Assembly (NCBI GenBank): GCA_964538565.1
Contig: CAZIGW010000185.1
Coordinates: 1-19,981, forward strand
DNA length: 19,981 nt
From: CAYVBN01 sp964538565
Lineage (GTDB): Bacteria; Pseudomonadota; Alphaproteobacteria; Rhizobiales; Xanthobacteraceae
Direction: 5' to 3'
A program made the position numbers and the translations under genes. Shown here one piece after another: positions 8,200 through 16,197 of this stretch (within the stretch, counting starts at the first letter, position 1; every line of letters starts with the position of its first letter). The notes below the pieces were generated by a model that had not been told where the DNA came from, ran no database searches, and worked only from the letters and a program-made list of their open reading frames with translations.

Positions 8200-8300
8200 C
8201 CGGCATCCGTCGCCCCCGCCAGCGGTACGGCCCTTGGGGGCGGGCTCGGGCCCGTCCCCAATCCATACGAACCGCGGTTCCGGCATCCGTCGCCCCCGCC
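8200..8300 (+). repeat. Exact 21-base direct repeat, copies 80 bases apart
   Basis: An identical 21-base sequence occurs at 8200-8220 and 8280-8300. It starts CCGGCATCCG and ends CGCCCCCGCC. Each copy sits within short flanking complementary bases (for example CCATAC 8263-8268 with GTATGG 8309-8314 around the second). It may be the remains of a duplication or a repeated structural element. Confidence 0.75.
8234..8261 (+). terminator. GC-rich hairpin between the two direct repeats
   Basis: TTGGGG-G-CGGGC (8234-8245) pairs with GCCCG-T-CCCCAA (8250-8261) around a TCGG loop. This gives 12 pairs, one of them G-U. There is no T tract, so it may be a 3'-end stabiliser or the first of two stacked terminators for degP. 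Confidence 0.45.
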
Positions 8301-8313
8301 GGGACCGGGTATG

Positions 8314-8360
8314 GAGGGGGTGGCAGGGGTTCGCCTCTGCCGCCCCCTCTCTCGTTTGCA
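8314..8360 (+). terminator. Strong rho-independent-type terminator after degP
   Basis: A 16-base arm at 8314-8329 pairs fully (14 Watson-Crick and two G-U pairs) with 8334-8349 around a TTCG tetraloop, followed by TCTCGTTTGC. The stable stem, tetraloop and modest T-rich tail make this the best terminator in the window. It separates degP from the downstream regulator operon. Confidence 0.75.
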
Positions 8361-8479
8361 TCCGGCGCGTCCGATTCACCGGGTCGGTGCGCCCGGTTCG
8401 GACCAGACCGGGCGCGTCGCGAGTCGTGCCGGCCCGATCCGGCCGACGTGGCCGGTGCGGCCGCGGGAATCCGCGCAAG

Positions 8480-8507
8480 ACCGGTGTCCACTTTTGCCGA
8501 TCGCGCT
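8480..8507 (-). repeat. Half copy of the dispersed palindromic repeat
   Basis: The sequence around ACCGGTGTCCACTTTTGCCG reads, on the minus strand, as a GGCAAAAGTGGAC core followed by ACCGGT. This matches one arm of the repeat copies after glnE (core GGCGAAGTGGA). The second arm is missing. It lies directly before the -10-like TAGAAT, so it may overlap the regulator promoter. Confidence 0.5.
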
Positions 8508-8580
8508 CTAGAATTGCGATTGAAGGGCGGGGGCCCGCGTGAAGCTCCGCGGGGCCGGAGCCTTTGATGGTTTGCTCTCG

Positions 8581-9261
8581 ATGCGCCTCCTGATTATCGA
8601 AGACGATCACGACGCCGCCGAATATCTGGTCAAGGCACTGCGCGAGGTCGGGCACGTCGCCGATCACGCCGCCGACGGCGAGGAAGGCCTGGCGCTGGCC
8701 GCCGACGGCCGCTATGACGTGCTGATCGTCGACCGGATGCTGCCGAAAATGGATGGATTGTCGGTGATCGGCGCGCTGCGCGCCCAGGGCATGGCGACGC
8801 CCGTGCTGATCCTCTCCGCGCTCGGACAGGTCGACGACCGGGTGAAGGGACTGCGCGCCGGGGGCGACGACTACCTGCCGAAGCCCTATTCGTTCTCGGA
8901 GCTGCTGGCGCGGGTGGAGGTGCTGGCGCGCCGCCACGGCGGGCGCGGCGAGGAGACGGTCTACCGGGTTGCCGATCTCGAGCTCGACCGGCTGTCGCAT
9001 CGCGTGACCCGCGGAAAGGACGAGATCGTGCTGCAGCCGCGCGAGTTCCGCCTGCTCGAGTACCTGATGAAGCACGCCGGCCAGGTGGTGACCCGCACGA
9101 TGCTGCTCGAGAACGTGTGGGACTACCACTTCGACCCGCAGACCAACGTCATCGACGTGCACATTTCTCGGCTGCGCTCTAAGATCGACAAAGGCTTTGC
9201 CCAGCCGCTCCTGCACACGGTGCGCGGGGCCGGATACATGATCCGTGACGGCGCTCGGTAA
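8581..9261 (+). CDS. OmpR/PhoB-family response regulator
   Basis: This is a two-component transcription factor: the partner kinase phosphorylates it and it then binds DNA. The 226-residue product has an N-terminal receiver domain with the acidic pocket Glu7-Asp8-Asp9, phospho-acceptor Asp51 (VDRMLPKMDG), switch Ser79 and Lys101 (LPKPYSF). The C-terminal OmpR-type winged helix spans about 125-222 (LQPREFRLLEYL, then NVIDVHISRLRSKID and VRGAGYMI). ATG 8581 gives the normal start MRLLIIEDD; a GTG at 8539 would add an unlikely extension. The gene overlaps the kinase gene by 17 bases, so the two are translationally coupled. The signal sensed and the target genes cannot be told from sequence. Confidence 0.95.
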   Translation: MRLLIIEDDHDAAEYLVKALREVGHVADHAADGEEGLALAADGRYDVLIVDRMLPKMDGLSVIGALRAQGMATPVLILSALGQVDDRVKGLRAGGDDYLPKPYSFSELLARVEVLARRHGGRGEETVYRVADLELDRLSHRVTRGKDEIVLQPREFRLLEYLMKHAGQVVTRTMLLENVWDYHFDPQTNVIDVHISRLRSKIDKGFAQPLLHTVRGAGYMIRDGAR

Positions 9262-10651
9262 ACTTCTTCGCACGACCGCGTTCAAGCTGACGCTGGTCTA
9301 TTTGACGGTCTTCGCGCTGTTCGCGGCTTTTCTGCTCGGCTATTTTGCCCTCAATACCCGCCGCCTGATCACCGAGCAGATCACCAGCACCGTCGATGCC
9401 GAGATCACCGGCCTGTCCGAGCAGTACAACCAGGGCGGCATCCGCCGGCTCGTGCTCATCGTCGAGCTGCGCGCCCGCCGGCCGGGCTCCAGTCTCTATC
9501 TCGTCACCGCTCCGTCCGGCGAGGCGCTCGCCGGCAACGTCGGCTCGCTCGAACCCGGCATTCTCGAGCGGCAGGGCTGGACGGAGACGGCCTATCGTCG
9601 CCTCGACGAGCCCGAATCGACCGAGCACCACGCCCTGGTGCGCGTGTTTCAGCTCGCCTCCGGCTTTCGCCTGCTGGTGGGACGCGATCTCGAGGAACGG
9701 GAACGCCTGTTTCGCATCGTGGCGACCGCCGGGCGCTGGTCGGTGATCATGGTGGTGGTGCTCGGCCTCGGCGGCGGCTTCTTCGTCAGCCGGCGCGTCC
9801 TCAACCGGGTGGACGCCATGACGGACACGGCCCAGACGATCATGGCCGGCGACCTCACCGGGCGGCTGCCGATCAGCGGCACCGGTGACGAACTCGACCG
9901 GCTCGCCTCCAATCTCAACGCGATGCTCGAACGCATCGAATCGCTGATGCACGGGCTCAAGGAGGTCTCCGACAACGTCGCGCACGACCTCAAGACGCCG
10001 CTGACCCGCCTGCGCAATCGCTGCGAGGCGGCGCTGCGCACCGCCAAGTCCGACGGCGAGTATCGCGCGACGCTCGAGGCCACGATCGAGGAATCCGAGG
10101 AGCTCATCCACACGTTCGACGCCCTGCTGATGATCGCGCGCGCGGAGTCGGGCGAGGCGCGCGACGGAATGACGGAATTCGACGCCGGCGAAATCGCCCG
10201 CGACGTCGGCGAACTCTACGAGCCGCTGGCCGACGAGAAGGGGCTCGCCCTGCACGTCGAGGCCTCGGGGACGGCGCCGGTGAAGGCCAACCGCGAGCTG
10301 GTCAGCCAGGCACTCGCCAATCTCATCGACAATGCCATCAAGTATGCCGCGCCCGACGGCGAGACCGTCAACGGGGCGCCGGCGAACATCACCGTCGCCA
10401 CCGCGACCGAGGGCGACCGCATTCTGCTGAGCGTCGGCGATTCCGGTCCGGGAATTCCGGCATCCGAGCGCGGCCGCGTGGTCGAGCGGTTCGTACGGCT
10501 GGAACAGAGCCGTTCCAAGCCGGGGTCGGGGCTGGGATTGAGTCTTGCTTCGGCGGTGGCGCGGCTGCACGGTGGCGAACTGAGGCTCGAGGACAACGCG
10601 CCCGGCCTCAGGGCCGTCATTGCGCTTCCGCGCGCGGGGCCGCCGGCATAG
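9245..10651 (+). CDS. Membrane sensor histidine kinase, partner of the upstream regulator
   Basis: This 468-residue kinase probably phosphorylates the regulator encoded just upstream. In order: first membrane helix (about 13-36), a periplasmic sensor region of about 125 residues with no domain I recognise, second helix (about 165-182), HAMP linker, HisKA domain with phospho-acceptor His247 (NVAHDLKTPLTRL), and an ATPase domain with N box (Asn363, NLIDNAIKYA), G1 box (DSGPGIP from Asp399) and G2 box (GSGLGLSLA). The start is a GTG at 9245 inside the end of the regulator gene. It ends in TAG at 10649-10651, which shows TAG acts as a normal stop in this genome. An AGGGAG that begins in this stop codon serves as the ribosome binding site of glnE, 9 bases on. 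Confidence 0.95.
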   Translation: MTALGKLLRTTAFKLTLVYLTVFALFAAFLLGYFALNTRRLITEQITSTVDAEITGLSEQYNQGGIRRLVLIVELRARRPGSSLYLVTAPSGEALAGNVGSLEPGILERQGWTETAYRRLDEPESTEHHALVRVFQLASGFRLLVGRDLEERERLFRIVATAGRWSVIMVVVLGLGGGFFVSRRVLNRVDAMTDTAQTIMAGDLTGRLPISGTGDELDRLASNLNAMLERIESLMHGLKEVSDNVAHDLKTPLTRLRNRCEAALRTAKSDGEYRATLEATIEESEELIHTFDALLMIARAESGEARDGMTEFDAGEIARDVGELYEPLADEKGLALHVEASGTAPVKANRELVSQALANLIDNAIKYAAPDGETVNGAPANITVATATEGDRILLSVGDSGPGIPASERGRVVERFVRLEQSRSKPGSGLGLSLASAVARLHGGELRLEDNAPGLRAVIALPRAGPPA

Positions 10652-10660
10652 GGAGCGCGC

Positions 10661-13636
10661 GTGGCGGCACCGAGGGCGACAGCAATCGAAGGCGAGAACG
10701 GAGGGAGTCTGGCGCAGCGCATCGTGCGCGCGCCCTGTCCGGCTTCGCCCGCGGCGGCCGCGCTCGGCGCCGAGTGGCTCCGCTCGATCGCCGGCACGCC
10801 GGCCGGGGCCGCGCTCGCGGACATTGCCGCCCGCCATCCGGCCGTGCGCCCGCTGATCGAGGCCATCCCGGACAACTCGCCGTATTTGTGGGACCTCGTG
10901 ACCGCCGATCCCGACCGCCTCGCGCGGCTGCTCGGGAGCGATCCCGACGAGCGCCTCGGGGAGCTCCTTTCCGAAACCCTGTCGGACGTGTCGGCGGCGG
11001 ACAACGACGCGGCGGCGATGCGGCTGTTGCGCCGGATGAAGAACGAAGCCGCGCTGCTGATCGCGCTGGCGGACGTCGGCGGCGCCTGGGAGGTGATGCG
11101 CGTGACGCGCGCGCTGACCGAAGTCGCCGACACCGCGCTGCACGGTGCGTTGCGCTTCCTGCTCGGCACGGCGGCGCGCGAGGGCAAGCTGAGGCTCACG
11201 GATGCCGCGGACCCGGAGCACGGTTGCGGCTACGTGGTGCTCGCCATGGGCAAGATGGGGGCGCACGAGCTCAACTACTCGAGCGATATCGACCTCATCG
11301 TCTTCTACGATCCGCAATCGCCGGCGTTGCCGGAATCGGCCGAGCCGACCGCGCTCTACGTCCGCCTGACCCGCGCTCTCGTGAAGCTCCTGCAGGAGCG
11401 CACCGAGGACGGCTACGTGTTCCGCGTCGACCTGCGCCTGCGTCCCGATCCCGCGTCGACCCAGGTCGCCATCTCGCTGCCCGCCGCGCTCGACTACTAC
11501 GAGAGCGTCGGACAGAACTGGGAGCGCGCCGCACTCATCAAGGCGCGGCCCGCCGCCGGCGACCTTCCGGTCGGCGAGCGCCTGCTGAAGGACATCTCGC
11601 CGTTCGTGTGGCGCAAGTATCTCGATTACGCGGCGGTCGCCGACGTGCACGCGATGAAGCGGCAGATCCATGCCTATCGGGGGCACGACGAGATCGCCAT
11701 CGAGGGGCACAACATCAAGCTCGGCCGCGGCGGTATCCGCGAGATCGAATTCTTCGTGCAGACGCAGCAGCTCATCGCCGGCGGACGACATCCAGAGCTG
11801 CGCCGCCGCGAGACGCTCGACACGCTCGCGGTGCTCGTGGCCGGCGGCTGGGTCGATGCAGAGGCCGCGCGCGATCTCGCGGAGGCCTATCGCTTCCTGC
11901 GCACGGTGGAGCACCGGCTGCAGATGGTGGCGGACGAGCAGACGCATTCGCTGCCGGCCGATCCCGCCGCGCTCGCGCGCTTCGTGCGTTTCCTCGGCTA
12001 CGAGACGCGCGATGCGTTCGCCGACGTCTTCCTTCACCACCTGCGCGCCGTCCAGCGTCACTATGCGGCGCTGTTCGAAGACGCGCCCGCCCCGGAGGGG
12101 CTCGCCCGGCCGCTGGTCTTTCCGCCGGACTCCAACGATCGCGACACGGTCGATCATCTCGCCGAGATGGGATTCCGCCAGCCGGTCGAGGCCTCCGCCA
12201 CGGTGCGCCGCTGGCTGGCCGGCGGCTATCGTTCGTTGAAAGGCGAGTTTGCCCGCAGTCACCTGGTCGAGCTCGTGCCGGTGTTTCTCGATCAATTGGC
12301 GCGCACCGAGCACCCCGACGCCGCGCTCGCCACGCTCGATCGTTTCCTCGGAGGGCTGCACGGCGGCGCGCGCTTCTATTCGCTGCTGCATCGCAACCGC
12401 GACCTCGTCGCCTTGCTCGCCACCATCTTGGGCATGGCGCCGCGGCTCGCCGATACGCTGGCACAGCAGCCGGAGGTCATGGACGCGTTGCTCGATCCGG
12501 CGTTCTTCGGCGCCCTGCCGGACGACGAGCGGCTCACGCATTCGCTGCAGCAGTCGCTCGAGCAGTCGCGCAGCTTCGAGGATTTTCTCGACCGCGCCCG
12601 CATGTTCGGGCACGAGCAGATGTTCCTGATCGGGGTGCGGATCCTCTCGGGGACCGTGTCGGCCGCGCAGGCCGGAGAGGCGTTCGCCCGGCTCGCCGAC
12701 GTCGTCATCCGCGTCGTGCGGCTGGCGGTCGAAAACCAGTTCTCCGCGTTGCATGGACGCCTGCGCAACCAGGAGGCGGCGGTCCTGGCGCTGGGCAAGC
12801 TCGGCGGACGCGAGATGACGGCCGGGTCCGACCTCGATCTCATCGTCGTGTACGACTTCGATCCCGAGCATCCCGAATCCGACGGCGGGCGGCGGCTGTA
12901 CGGCGGCCAGTACTTCGCCCGCTTCACGCAGCGCCTCGTCAACGCGCTCTCGGCGCCGACGAACTACGGCCGGCTCTACGACGTCGACATGCGGCTGCGC
13001 CCGTCCGGGCGCTCCGGGCCGGTGGCGACCTCGATCGCATCGTTCGAGAACTACCAGGAGAACGAGGCATGGACCTGGGAGCACATGGCGCTCACGCGCG
13101 CGCGCGTGCTCTCGGCCTCGCCGGCATTCGGCGCGCGCGTCGAGGCGGTGATCCGGCGCGTGCTCTGCCGCGAGCGCGATCCGATCGCGCTCGCCGGCGA
13201 CGTGGTGGAGATGCGCCGCGCGATCGCGACCGAAAAGGGCGATCAGGAGCGCTGGAATCTCAAGTACGCGGCGGGCGGGCTGATCGACCTCGAGTTCATC
13301 GCGCAGTATCTGCAGCTCGTCCACGCCGCGGCGCGGCCGGACATTCTCGACCCCTCGACCTCGCGCGTGCTGGAGGCGGCGGCCCGGCTCGGCATCCTGG
13401 CGCCGGAGGATGCCGACGTGCTGCGGCCGGCCGCGCGGCTCTACGACGATCTCACGCAGATTCTGCGCCTGTGCCTCGCCGCGCCGTTCGAACCCAAGGC
13501 TGCGAGCGCCGAGCTGCTCGGGCTCCTCGCGCGCGCGGCTGACCTGCCGGACTTCGCCACGCTCGATGCGCATCTTGCCGAGACGCAGGCGCGCGTGCGG
13601 CGGTGTTTCGTGCGCATCCTCGGCAGCGAGCCCTGA
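10661..13636 (+). CDS. glnE: GlnE, bifunctional glutamine synthetase adenylyltransferase / adenylyl-removing enzyme
   Basis: GlnE switches glutamine synthetase off by adding AMP to a tyrosine and on again by removing it, under control of PII protein and glutamine. The 991-residue product has the expected two nucleotidyltransferase domains. The N-terminal one, known for de-adenylylation, has GKMGAHELNYSSDIDL with Asp209 and Asp211. The C-terminal one, known for adenylylation, has GKLGGREMTAGSDLDL with Asp724 and Asp726. Each is followed by a helical regulatory region. Length is normal and both active sites are intact. The start is GTG 10661, with AGGGAG at 10650-10655. The 9-base gap to the kinase gene implies one transcript for regulator, kinase and glnE. 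The stop at 13634-13636 runs straight into a palindromic repeat. Confidence 0.98.
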   Translation: MAAPRATAIEGENGGSLAQRIVRAPCPASPAAAALGAEWLRSIAGTPAGAALADIAARHPAVRPLIEAIPDNSPYLWDLVTADPDRLARLLGSDPDERLGELLSETLSDVSAADNDAAAMRLLRRMKNEAALLIALADVGGAWEVMRVTRALTEVADTALHGALRFLLGTAAREGKLRLTDAADPEHGCGYVVLAMGKMGAHELNYSSDIDLIVFYDPQSPALPESAEPTALYVRLTRALVKLLQERTEDGYVFRVDLRLRPDPASTQVAISLPAALDYYESVGQNWERAALIKARPAAGDLPVGERLLKDISPFVWRKYLDYAAVADVHAMKRQIHAYRGHDEIAIEGHNIKLGRGGIREIEFFVQTQQLIAGGRHPELRRRETLDTLAVLVAGGWVDAEAARDLAEAYRFLRTVEHRLQMVADEQTHSLPADPAALARFVRFLGYETRDAFADVFLHHLRAVQRHYAALFEDAPAPEGLARPLVFPPDSNDRDTVDHLAEMGFRQPVEASATVRRWLAGGYRSLKGEFARSHLVELVPVFLDQLARTEHPDAALATLDRFLGGLHGGARFYSLLHRNRDLVALLATILGMAPRLADTLAQQPEVMDALLDPAFFGALPDDERLTHSLQQSLEQSRSFEDFLDRARMFGHEQMFLIGVRILSGTVSAAQAGEAFARLADVVIRVVRLAVENQFSALHGRLRNQEAAVLALGKLGGREMTAGSDLDLIVVYDFDPEHPESDGGRRLYGGQYFARFTQRLVNALSAPTNYGRLYDVDMRLRPSGRSGPVATSIASFENYQENEAWTWEHMALTRARVLSASPAFGARVEAVIRRVLCRERDPIALAGDVVEMRRAIATEKGDQERWNLKYAAGGLIDLEFIAQYLQLVHAAARPDILDPSTSRVLEAAARLGILAPEDADVLRPAARLYDDLTQILRLCLAAPFEPKAASAELLGLLARAADLPDFATLDAHLAETQARVRRCFVRILGSEP

Positions 13637-13681
13637 AGCGTTTTCCGGCGAAGTGGAGACCGGTTCGCCGCGGAAGATGCG
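13635..13681 (+). repeat. Dispersed palindromic repeat starting in the glnE stop codon
   Basis: The unit begins with AAGCG overlapping the TGA stop of glnE. It contains CCGGCGAA (13645-13652) and the near-complementary arm TTCGCCGC (13664-13671) around GTGGAGACCGG, and ends in GATGCG. It is the clearest copy in this orientation. Confidence 0.7.
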
Positions 13682-13696
13682 AAAAGCCATGGATCC

Positions 13697-13738
13697 GGAA
13701 GCATTGTCCGGCGAAGTGGACAGCGCTTCGTCGCGTTG
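13697..13738 (+). repeat. Second tandem copy of the palindromic repeat after glnE
   Basis: The core TCCGGCGAAGTGGA at 13707-13720 is identical to that at 13644-13657, 63 bases upstream. The second arm (GCTTCGTCGCG) is diverged. Tandem, diverged pairs of this element are also seen after the gene ending at 1927. Confidence 0.65.
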
Positions 13739-13754
13739 AGAGGCCGGTGTGTCG

Positions 13755-13792
13755 CCCCGGCGTCCGCGAGGGGGAAAATGCGGACGCCGGGG
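13755..13792. terminator. Perfect 13-base inverted repeat between convergent glnE and pleC
   Basis: CCCCGGCGTCCGC (13755-13767) is the exact reverse complement of 13780-13792, with a 12-base loop that is A/G-rich on the plus strand (GAGGGGGAAAAT). It lies 119 bases after the glnE stop and 9 bases after the pleC stop. The position suits a shared bidirectional terminator, but neither side has a T tract. Confidence 0.5.
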
Positions 13793-13801
13793 TCCCCGAC
13801 A

Positions 13802-16126
13802 TCAGCCCTCGGACGAGGGCTCCCGAAAGGCGGCGACCCGGGCGGGCTGCCCCGCGAGCGGCAGGCAGACCCGTACGGTCGTGCCGGCGCCGAGCGCGGA
13901 GCGGATGCGCATCCGGCCGCCGTGCAGTTCGACCAGCGACTTGGCGATCGCGAGACCGAGGCCCGAGCCCTGGTGGCTCTTGGTAAGCTGGCTTTCCACC
14001 TGCTCGAACGGGCGACCGAGCTTGCGCAGCGCGTCGGCGGAAATGCCGATGCCGCTGTCCGCGATGGCGATCACCAACGAATCGCGGGTCGTGCGCCCGC
14101 GCACGGTGACGCGGCCGCCCCGGGGGGTGAACTTGATGGCGTTCGACAGAAGATTGAGTACGATCTGCTTGATCGCGCGGCTGTCTGCCCGGAAACGGAC
14201 GCCGGAGGCGATCCTGGCGGTGATGGTCAGATCCTTTTCCTCGGCGCGCGCGCAGACGACGCGAATGGACTCGGCGAGGACCTGTTCGAGTTCCAGCTCT
14301 TCGAGCTCGAGGCGCATGCGGCCGGCCTCGATCTTCGACATGTCGAGAATGTCGCTGATCACGTCGAGCAGATACTGGCCGCTCGCGCGGATGTCGCGGC
14401 AATACTCGCCGTAGCGTTCGGCGCCGAGCGGGCCGAACATCCCCGATTCCATGATTTCGGAAAATCCGATGATGGCGTTGAGCGGCGTACGCAGCTCGTG
14501 GCTCATGTTGGCGAGGAACTTGGATTTCGCCTGGTTGGCTTCCTCGGCGCGCGTTTTCTCCTCCGCGTACTTCTGCGCCAGGTCCGTGAGCTGCTGGGCT
14601 TGCGACTCGAGCACCTGTTGCGAGGCGCGCAGGTCGGCGATCGTCGCCATCAGGCGACGCTCGCCGTCCATCAGCTTCTGCTCGTGCAGCTTGAGCGTGG
14701 TGATGTCGGTGCCGACCGAGACGTAGCCGCCGTCCTTGGTGCGCCGCTCGCTGATGTGCAGCCAGCGCCCGTCCTCAAGCTGCGCCTCGAAGGTGCGCGA
14801 GCCGGGTGCTTCGTGGCCCGCCACCTTGGTGCGCACGACCGGCTGGCGCCCGGCGGCGACCACGGCCTCGTAGGACGTTCCGGGCGCGACCGCCTCGTCC
14901 GGCAGGTCATGCAGCTGCTGGAAGTTCGAATTGCAGAGCACGAGGCGATTGTCGGCGTCCCAGAGCACGAAGGCCTCCGGAATCGTCTCGATGGCGTCGC
15001 GCAGGCGCAGGTCGGCGGCGGCGGTCTTCTCGACCAGGGATTTCTGCTCGGTGACGTCGACGGCGATGCCGATGAGATGCAGGTCGCCGCTGGCGGCCTG
15101 GCGGGCGATCTCGCAGCGCGTGCGCAGCCACACCCAGTCGCCGCGCGCGTGCCGCATTCGGAAGGCGCGGTCGATCGACACGGTCTGGCCGTCGGCGAGC
15201 TGGGCGGCGAGCTCGAACAGCTTGATGTCTTCCGGATGCACGAGCTCGTTGACCTCGCCGAAGGTCAGAAGCTCGTCCTTCGGCTCGAGCCCGAGGATGG
15301 CGAACATCGACTGCGACCAGAAGATGCGGCCGCGCGCGAGGTCCCAGTCCCACAGCCCGCAGCGGCCGCGGTTGAGCGCGGTGTCGATGCGCGCCCGCAC
15401 CGTGTCGAAGATCAGGTCGGCTTCGCGCGCGCGCGTGGCCTGCCAGTGAAAGGCAAAACCCAGGATGAGGACGACGAAGCCGGTGGTGGCCGACAGCGTC
15501 ACCGTCAGGGTCGAATCCGACTGCCAGACGGCCAGCGCCCGTGCGTATGGCTCGATCACGGCGATCTGTCCGAGCGGATTTCTCAGGTCGCGGACGGTGG
15601 CGAACGCGCGCGTGTCGTCGGCGAGCACGGTCGGCAGCACGCCGGCGCTGGCCGCGAACGTGGTGAGCGGCTGGCTCGGCCCGAGGATGTCGAGCAGGTG
15701 ACGGCCGATGAGGCCCGAGGTCGGGGCCTCCGCGACGATGATGCCGGCGCGGTCGGTGACGAGGATCAGGCGGGCGCTCTCCGTCGCGCCCGCCGGCAGC
15801 GCCTGCCCGAGCAGCTGCCGGGCGCGGCGCGGCGCCTCGGCGCTTCCCTCGGCGAGCGCGCGATCGAGGCGCTCCTGCGTGAGCGCGGCGATCAGGTCGA
15901 GATCCCTGATGGTGTCGGCCACCGCCCGGTGGCGGTGCTCGAAGATCTGGACGGCGGCGCCGACCGCGATCGTCACCAGGAAGGCGATGATCAGGACCGG
16001 GACGGCGCGGCGCAGCGCGGGTTCGGCGTTGAGGAGGCGGCTGTAGGCCGGCTTGGCGATCGATTGCGCCAAACCCTTGATCGAGTCGCTACGCGTAGAC
16101 GCGCTCGCGACCTGAGCGGCCCCCAT
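13802..16126 (-). CDS. pleC: PleC-type cell-cycle sensor histidine kinase
   Basis: PleC acts on the phosphorylation state of DivK (and PleD) and helps set cell polarity and asymmetric division in alphaproteobacteria. ATG 16126 is preferred: GAGGGAGG (minus strand, 16140-16133) lies 6 bases upstream, although the frame is open to 16180. The 774-residue product has membrane helices near 42-60 and 206-225 flanking a periplasmic region. A PAS/PAC unit follows (about 240-360, GLWDWDLARGRIFWSQ), then a second PAS unit (about 372-475, AIETIPEAFVLWDADNRLVL), a coiled coil, HisKA with His543 (NMSHELRTPLNAIIGFSEIM) and an ATPase domain (NLLSNAIKFTP, DSGIGI, GSGLGLAIAKSL). The FGPLG...DIRASGQYLLDVI segment after the His is typical of the PleC/DivJ/PdhS group. 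Its place next to glnE supports pleC, which I recall neighbouring these genes in S. meliloti. Confidence 0.85.
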   Translation of the reverse strand: MGAAQVASASTRSDSIKGLAQSIAKPAYSRLLNAEPALRRAVPVLIIAFLVTIAVGAAVQIFEHRHRAVADTIRDLDLIAALTQERLDRALAEGSAEAPRRARQLLGQALPAGATESARLILVTDRAGIIVAEAPTSGLIGRHLLDILGPSQPLTTFAASAGVLPTVLADDTRAFATVRDLRNPLGQIAVIEPYARALAVWQSDSTLTVTLSATTGFVVLILGFAFHWQATRAREADLIFDTVRARIDTALNRGRCGLWDWDLARGRIFWSQSMFAILGLEPKDELLTFGEVNELVHPEDIKLFELAAQLADGQTVSIDRAFRMRHARGDWVWLRTRCEIARQAASGDLHLIGIAVDVTEQKSLVEKTAAADLRLRDAIETIPEAFVLWDADNRLVLCNSNFQQLHDLPDEAVAPGTSYEAVVAAGRQPVVRTKVAGHEAPGSRTFEAQLEDGRWLHISERRTKDGGYVSVGTDITTLKLHEQKLMDGERRLMATIADLRASQQVLESQAQQLTDLAQKYAEEKTRAEEANQAKSKFLANMSHELRTPLNAIIGFSEIMESGMFGPLGAERYGEYCRDIRASGQYLLDVISDILDMSKIEAGRMRLELEELELEQVLAESIRVVCARAEEKDLTITARIASGVRFRADSRAIKQIVLNLLSNAIKFTPRGGRVTVRGRTTRDSLVIAIADSGIGISADALRKLGRPFEQVESQLTKSHQGSGLGLAIAKSLVELHGGRMRIRSALGAGTTVRVCLPLAGQPARVAAFREPSSEG

Positions 16127-16197
16127 CAATGGCCTCCCTCGGATTCCCCTGCCACCCTCGACCGGAAGGATGTGCCGCATCTCTCCGAATCGCAGTC

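Larger units (their letters stand above)
8182..8580. other. 399-base spacer between degP and the two-component operon
   Basis: No gene is supported. In order the stretch holds a 21-base direct repeat with a GC hairpin between its copies, a strong terminator-like hairpin, a half copy of the dispersed palindromic repeat, and presumably the promoter of the regulator operon. TAGAAT at 8509-8514 is the best -10-like hexamer; the bases 17-18 upstream (TGTCCA) make a poor -35. Confidence 0.55.

Noticed and set aside
6937..9285. A minus-strand frame of 782 codons spanning degP, the spacer and the response regulator
   Set aside because: It crosses unrelated genes and a clear terminator, and its composition is that of an antisense shadow.
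9179..13690. A 1503-codon open frame on the minus strand opposite glnE and the kinase gene
   Set aside because: The plus-strand genes have full family motifs and normal codon use; the antisense frame is rich in Arg, His, Gln and Asp, typical of the mirror frame of a GC-rich gene.
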